This document shows, piece by piece, positions 57,550 to 64,000 of a stretch of DNA of 64,000 bases. The DNA lies in NCBI GenBank assembly GCA_003008705.1, contig PDUO01000023.1:411312-475311 (forward strand), in the 5' to 3' direction. The DNA comes from Pezicula radicicola (lineage: Eukaryota > Ascomycota > Leotiomycetes > Helotiales > Dermateaceae). How positions within the stretch are numbered: the first letter of the stretch is position 1; each line of letters begins with the position of its first letter. The notes below the pieces were generated by a model, which was not told the DNA's origin, made no database searches, and worked only from the letters and a program-made list of their open reading frames with translations. The position numbers and the translations under genes are program-made.

Positions 57550-58225
57550 GTTGTGTGGCGTGCTCTGAGGGGCGGTACAAAGGAGACTGGAGATCAACGT
57601 CGCGGGACGTATTATGGGTATTGCATATGCATGAGTGAAGACGAAGAAAGACGAACAGACTGTGTTGGCTCGGGGGTTGCAAGCCAGGTAAGTCCGGGGA
57701 CAGTTTGCCTTAATCAGTATTTGCGGTGTGTTCTGGAAGTGGAAGATGTTTTCATAAAACGGTAGTTATGGCGCGTGAGAGTCACTGGGAATCGAAGTTT
57801 AAAAGCTTGGCCGCTTCTGATTGGCTACACTGAGACTTGCTGACTAATCGCTTGGGACTCTAGTTTCGCACAAAGCTAATCGCGAACTTTTGGAAATTCA
57901 AGACTCCAAGACCAAATTTCAACTTCACAACTCCAGAACACGACGGTTCTTTCTCCGGCCAACAGCGGTTAAATTGATTGAATCTCCTGTTCCTCCAAAA
58001 CAAAACAAAAATGTGAGTAACTCTACTATTCATCTTCGGTTCTGGTTGCGCAGCCGGGAAGAGTCCACTGCCATTCAAAACTGCGCCGTCTGGTATACCA
58101 CAGTCGGCAAAGAGTCACGCACCAGGTCTCCCCAACTATATCAATGGGCATTCTGCCCTTCTTCCCCCTGCCGCAAACACCTTTAAATCAAATCAAAAAC
58201 TGACAGCATTACTTCAGCATTCAAA
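57550..58225. promoter_or_regulatory. Divergent promoter SPT2/RPP2, with a likely 5' UTR intron of RPP2
   Basis: 676 bp between starts. A GTGAGT donor at 58013 and acceptors at 58206 or 58217 suggest a leader intron of about 195-205 nt just upstream of the RPP2 start, a common arrangement in fungal ribosomal protein genes. It is not proven. Confidence 0.4.
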
Positions 58226-58673
58226 ATGAAGCATCTCGCGGCATACCTTCTCCTCTCCGTTGGTGGTAACACCTCCCCTTCCGCCAAGGACATCAAGGCC
58301 GTTCTCGCGTCCGTCGGCATCGAGGCTGATGATGAGCGTCTCTCCACTCTCATCAAGGAGCTCGAGGGCAAGGATCTCCAAACTGTATGCAATCCTACAC
58401 ACGACCAACGAAGATTATCGTATCTAATAAATGCAACAGTTGATCTCTGAGGGTTCAAGCAAGTTGGCTTCCGTTCCATCTGGTGGTGCCGGTGGTGCCG
58501 CCCCAGCTGCTGGTGGAGCTGCTGCCGGTGGTGCTGCCGCCGAGGCTGAGCCTGAGAAGGAGAAGGAAGAGGGTATGTTCACCATAGAACGTGATTTTGC
58601 TGGATGGTCACTAACAAATGCTACAGAGAAGGAGGAGTCCGACGAGGATATGGGTTTCGGTCTCTTCGATTAA
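58226..58673 (+). CDS. RPP2: 60S acidic ribosomal protein P2
   Basis: Predicted 112 aa from three exons: 58226-58384, 58440-58572 and 58627-58673. P2 pairs with P1 on the P0 stalk of the large subunit and recruits elongation factors. The start [20 protein letters not shown] and the segment [20 protein letters not shown] separate P2 from P1. Then come the Ala/Gly-rich hinge and the universal acidic tail [11 protein letters not shown], which contacts EF2. The length is typical (about 105-115 aa). Confidence 0.95.
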
Positions 58674-59301
58674 ACAATCAATCGACGGTGCTCTGGGATT
58701 GTTGCTATCAATACGCCATGGAAACAAGGAGTATGACGCATCTGGAAGGGGTTGTGCGGGCCATGCCAATGATTTGTATGTAATGGGAGTCCAGGATCGG
58801 ACACGGTTTCTCTCACGGAAAGCTGTTCAACATGCATGATAGACATAGCAATCGAGACATACCTCTTCCAAACCACAGTTCTCCTACTCCGTACCTATGC
58901 TTGAGTCGCTATGTGAGATTGATTAACGTAAATGACCTCCAGAGCGATGGGAGAGGACGTCATTTTCTACAGTTCCAATGATTAACATTTAACGTTGCGC
59001 GGGAAGTGCCCATTCTATGCCCTTAGTCAAGATTAATACAACCCCGCAAAAGACAGCCAGCATCTTGAAAATTAGCCCTAATGTATGATTTTTTGCAAGG
59101 CTGAGATCCAGCCTCGACATCACGTGCGCGCTTCTCCACATCCACCTCACGCTAAGTTTAACCGAAGCGCACGACGCTTGATTTTCATTTTCGACCTCAT
59201 TTGGCTTTCGAGCTCTCGAATTCCATCACGACAACAACTTTGACATATCCTTCGCCTTTCGACATCTTCGAAAAGCGAATTCAAGTCAATCAACCGCAGC
59301 C
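58674..59301. other. Intergenic between two ribosomal protein genes
   Basis: 3' flank of RPP2 and promoter of RPS15. Nothing else recognised. Confidence 0.45.
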
Positions 59302-60022
<721 letters not shown>

Positions 60023-62581
60023 ATGTTCGATTGGGGGTTATGGGATATGCGTCATTTGGGTTTGGTTGGGAAACGGATTCTGTTTTTTTGCACACATCTG
60101 ACGGCGAACAATACCGGCTTTGTTAGATAGCAAATACAAAATTTGCAAGCAACCTCTCAATCCATCTTTCACTCATTACGTGAACCTACATATTTACTTT
60201 CCCACCAGTAACGGATGTGATATTCTTGAAGCAGCAATCATACCATTGTGTACCCAACTCCCGGATTCCCTCGTTGCTTTTATCCTCCTCTCTGATGTCA
60301 AACATTGAAGCACTAGGTGGCATGTACAATGTTTATCTCCGCAATAGAAAGCACAACATCTACTAATCAAGAGCGTATCAAGTCAAGTAATGAAACCAAA
60401 AGCAATTCCTCAAAACAGCACTAAAGTTCCTCCCATCCTCAACCCAACAAACAGACCACCACAAATCAATTTTGCATCCAACACCTAATTCCCCTCCACC
60501 CCTTAAAACACCAGTCAACCCCATTCCCCATTCCTCATCACCCATTAGATTCTTACTAAATAACCATCCCCACAACCCACACATATAAACCACCAAACCA
60601 AACATCACCTCAGCTCCAATACTCTCAGCACAACGAACTCTTAAGAAACCCCTCAAGAAACCTCACCTCAGCCTTCAGATACTCCATTCCATACCCATCT
60701 AACTATCTATCTCATCCCATCTCAACTGCCTACCTCCCAACTCTACAAACCCCTTATCCCCAAAGTCATAACTCCCATAACATACCACCTACCTTCCTCA
60801 AATCTTAACTCGAACCTGTCCTGTCAGAACCGATATAGGAGTAGTAGTAGTAGTAGACATAAACCTTCTAACAACACATAGGATAAGTTGGACCACATAA
60901 ACCAAGAGAGAGCACCCAACCCTACCCATTTTAGTACTCCAAAGAGCGGAGTATCTAACTTACATCACTACTCTTACCAAGAAATCCCTCCATCTAGATA
61001 TGGAAACACAGATATTAAAACCTAAGGTACAAGAATCACCTTCAACCAGACCTTATAGAAAAACAGACAGGCGACAGACATAATTAATAATTCTACCTAT
61101 ATCTACGAAATATAATACCTACAGGAGAGAGAGAAGAAGCAAGACAACCCGACATAAAATCTCCCTCCTCTCACCTAACTTTCTACCATATCCTCTCATC
61201 TTGAAGGTGTTGTCAATGGTCTGACCGCACACGTTATGTCAGCTACACATGTAGGCCTTGTAGCCACATTCTACTTTGAAAGTATCGATTATAGTGTAGT
61301 CAATAGGTAGGGGGTGAACGGTCGAACAATTGGGAAAACCTTCAAGATTAGAGGATACGGTATCTCAATATAAAAGTCAACCTTCTCCACCACTTGCAAG
61401 ACTACTACCATAACATCATAATCGCTTGAGTGAAAGGACACAAAGGGTACATACCTAAATTTCAACAATCCAGCTAATCTGTGAGCAACAATTAGCATGA
61501 ATCTCATTGCAAATCCCATAAATACAAACATGACATAGAGGACAAATTCAGACCCGAAAGATGGTTAATTGGCGACAACATCGACATCTTAATTAAGAAT
61601 ATCTAGTCGCAAAAATGGTGTTATGCATCATTATGTCTCTCTATGCCATCCTGTGTTTTGAGATAAAATCATGACGAACCTTCATTTATTGGTATCTGCT
61701 ATACTTCCTAGTGACTGCTGATAGACAGAAATTGACTTGGGAGCACATACATTTCGAATAAGAGCCTGTTCTGGAAAATCAGTATCATCCCAGCTTTCAA
61801 CAAACTATAATTTAAGCTTTCCACTGGTGTACAACCAATACTTCTACCTCACTAAAGGGATGGATCAAGTCTGGTCAAGTCAGCAATCACGTCTTGACAA
61901 CTCTTCGAAAATATTGAGAAGGCTTTTATTACAGAAACACGGATCTAAACTACAGTGTATAAAGAACTGGCCAGCTCAGCGACTTGCCGCCGCAATCGAA
62001 ATGCAGCAAACTCCCAATCAACTGATCTCATCTCGAGCAGATGGCCGAGAAGGAGGTGCGAGAAATAGGGACCGATAGACAATTGTCAAAGGCCCAGATC
62101 CCCATAAATAAAGGAGGCTGGTCGGACAGATGTGTGCTTTTGTAGTGTTTTTACATGATGAAAAAGGAAAATCAATGGACTGAACTCCAAGCGTTTTGAC
62201 TGCCGTTCATAAGAACAATGGGAAGGTCAGGTGAAGACTCGAGGCCCACTTCTACCACTTCTGAATTCCCCGAAGTCATCACACCAGTGATTGAACTCCC
62301 CAGATCTCCGAAAGAAAGAAAAAGACAAGGCATTATACACCGACAGAATGACTGTAAAGTTAGAGTGGGGCAAGAGACAACATGTCGCCCCAAAGATGCA
62401 TGAACCACTGACTTGAGTTCAGAGCAATCATCGATATGGCCCATCGTGGTTCCCAATTCCAGAACCTCCTAATAACAGAATAAATGCGGCAATTCCGAAT
62501 GTAAACACTAAGTGCAGATGCTTCTGACAGTCTCGACTAAGGCTGAGCCAGGAGACAAAAGGAGTCCTCGAGACATCTAGT
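60023..62581. other. Long gene-free stretch
   Basis: About 2.5 kb with no supported gene. A short GTAGTAGTAGTAGTAGTAG-type tract lies near 60840-60858. Small frames on both strands look random in composition. Confidence 0.45.
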
Positions 62582-64000
62582 TCAGTTCTCCTCTTCCTTA
62601 ATCGGTTGTCCATAGGCATCCACATTATAGTCGTTTGGGTTACCACCAATGATTCCCGAATTGTGATCCGACATCAATCCCTTCTCCTTGAGGTACTTGA
62701 TGGACTTCAAGATGGTCAGATCGTCCTTGGCCGTATCATTAAGAACCAGTCGTTGAGCTAGCGTCATTTTTCCACCATTGGCCTCCTTATCTCTCAAAGC
62801 CTGGTCGCGCACAGCTTGGTCGTGAACGAAGCGACACTTGCCCTTCTTGCCGCAGGTACCACCCGTCGAAAAGTACTTGCAGTGGCGTTGAAGTTGTGCT
62901 TTGGGTGCTGGTTGGACGCGGACTGGAGCGGAGTTGCGGCTTGTTTGCGTTTCGGGCTCAGAGTCTGAAGATTCATCCGAGTCGCTGACTTCTCCTTCGT
63001 CTCCGGCTTCTCGCTTGCGCTTGTTGCCCGACAGCATAGCGTCCTGTATTTTCTTCTCTGCCTTCTCGAGCTGCATTCTCAACTCTTCGGCTTTTCTCTG
63101 CTGCTTTTCTAACTTGGTTTCGCCCTCTCTCCCTTCTTTCTTGGTCTTGCCGTTCTGACCTTGTTGCTCACGACGCTTGCGAAGCTCCTCCTCGGCGGCT
63201 TCCTTACGAGCTTTCGTAGGGAAGTTTCTCTTTCGCTCTGCAATCCAAGCGCTCAAATCAGATGGCAGTCTAAATGATGTTAGCTACAAGTGTGAACGTG
63301 ATATACTGTAAAAAAAACATACTGAGGAGTATCAGGGCCAAGCAAACTGACGAGACGAGCTTCTTCGTCCACGTCGTCTTCTTCCTCACTCTCTTCGTGC
63401 TCAGCACCATTGGGAGTCAGGCCAAGAGTGTTCGTCTTACGCTTCTTCTTTTTCTTTCCACCATTATCTGCACCTGCAGGTTTCTGGGGCGAATTGGAAG
63501 CTTGAGAACCGTGACTATCACGATTCTGATTGTGATTTTGCTTGTTGCGGAATTGAAAGTGATCGTTGCCACCACCACGACTACCTCCTCTACCTCCCCT
63601 GAAATTTTGAAAACCTCCTCTTCCCCTATGAGGGTTGGAGTTATATGGGTTGGGATCAAGTGGGGGACGCTGTCCTCCAAACTGTTGTGGTGGGTACCCT
63701 TGATACGGTGCTTGAGAGAAGGGGGGAGGACTTTGATGTTGACTACTGTATTGTGGAGCGAAGCCATTGCTCGCTTGAGCTTGGTCATTGTCAAATCCCA
63801 TACGGATAGGAGGTCCCATCAAAGGAGCTTCATGACCACCACGGCCGGGGCCAAAGCCACCACGCGTAGGCGGGGCAAAACCACCACGTCCACCGCGATG
63901 TCCGCCATTGAAAGGAGGTTGCTGTTGGGGAGGACCCTGCCACTGCTGAGGAGGGCCTCCATGATGAGGTGGCTGCGGCGTTACATTAGGTGGTGGGGCA
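62582..64000 (-). CDS. NUFIP1/Rsa1-like CCCH zinc-finger protein (partial, start outside window)
   Basis: Two exons are visible: right edge-63323 and 63269-62582, with a 53-nt intron (63270-63322). The splice gives DTPQLPSDLSAWIAERKRNF, the conserved NUFIP1 motif (PSDL-x-W-I-x-E-R-K-x-N-F/Y-P-T) that in yeast Rsa1 and human NUFIP1 binds Snu13/15.5K during box C/D snoRNP assembly. The visible N-terminal part is Pro/Gln-rich with RGG-type repeats (GRGGFQNFRGGRGGSRGGG). A charged coiled-coil follows the motif, then one CCCH finger CKYFSTGGTCGKKGKCRFVH. The C-terminal helical part is LAQRLVLNDTAKDDLTILKS. It is probably nuclear. The frame is open to position 64000, and the start codon lies beyond it. 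Confidence 0.85.

Overview
The window is a piece of a filamentous ascomycete genome, probably a Leotiomycete. Genes carry short introns (about 44-134 nt) with GTAAGT/GTATGT donors and TACTAAC/CTAAC branch sites. The gene set is typical of Pezizomycotina: Zn2Cys6 regulator, LaeA-like methyltransferase, GH55 glucanase, fungal complex I 17.8 kDa subunit. The class is an inference from general gene style only. Several repeats and dead genes carry C-to-T type nonsense codons, as expected from repeat-induced point mutation (RIP). Exon models below were built by hand from splice signals and reading frame, and are predictions.

Layout. 0.5-11 kb: a zinc-finger protein of unknown role, a Zn2Cys6 transcription factor, an M20-family amidohydrolase, a decayed Tc1/mariner element with recognisable inverted repeats, and a Dal5/allantoate-type MFS permease. 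11-19 kb: gene-poor, with gene relics (a casein kinase 2 alpha fragment, a truncated MFS transporter, unrecognised frames) and several 18-bp-period repeats. 19-24.4 kb: methylenetetrahydrofolate dehydrogenase (MTD1), then a divergent pair of a TauD/xanthine-dioxygenase-like protein that lacks two expected iron ligands and an NCS1 nucleobase permease. 25 kb: tRNA-Ala(TGC) and an intron-containing tRNA-Asn(GTT). 26-30 kb: relics and gene-free DNA. 30.4-36.8 kb: MMS19/MET18, then divergent SPC2 and EMC3, both ER membrane proteins. 37.6-40.8 kb: a LaeA-like methyltransferase divergent from an O-methyltransferase that carries one in-frame TAA. 41-47.2 kb: an AT-rich block, a low-complexity protein, about 4 kb without genes, and a dead metallophosphoesterase. 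47.6-50.4 kb: a secreted GH55 exo-beta-1,3-glucanase. 51.9-64 kb: a housekeeping block with SIL1, a small chromodomain protein, complex I subunit 17.8, SPT2, ribosomal P2, ribosomal S15/uS19, and a NUFIP1/Rsa1-like protein that runs off the right edge.

Themes. Three genes serve the ER (SPC2, EMC3, SIL1). Several accessory genes could handle nitrogenous nutrients (M20 amidohydrolase, Dal5-like permease, NCS1 permease, XanA-like dioxygenase), but they are spread over 18 kb and do not form a tight cluster. I did not find a convincing new multi-gene system. The best leads are the dioxygenase without its HxD motif, the dispersed 18-bp repeat family, and the methyltransferase pair in which one partner carries a single nonsense codon.
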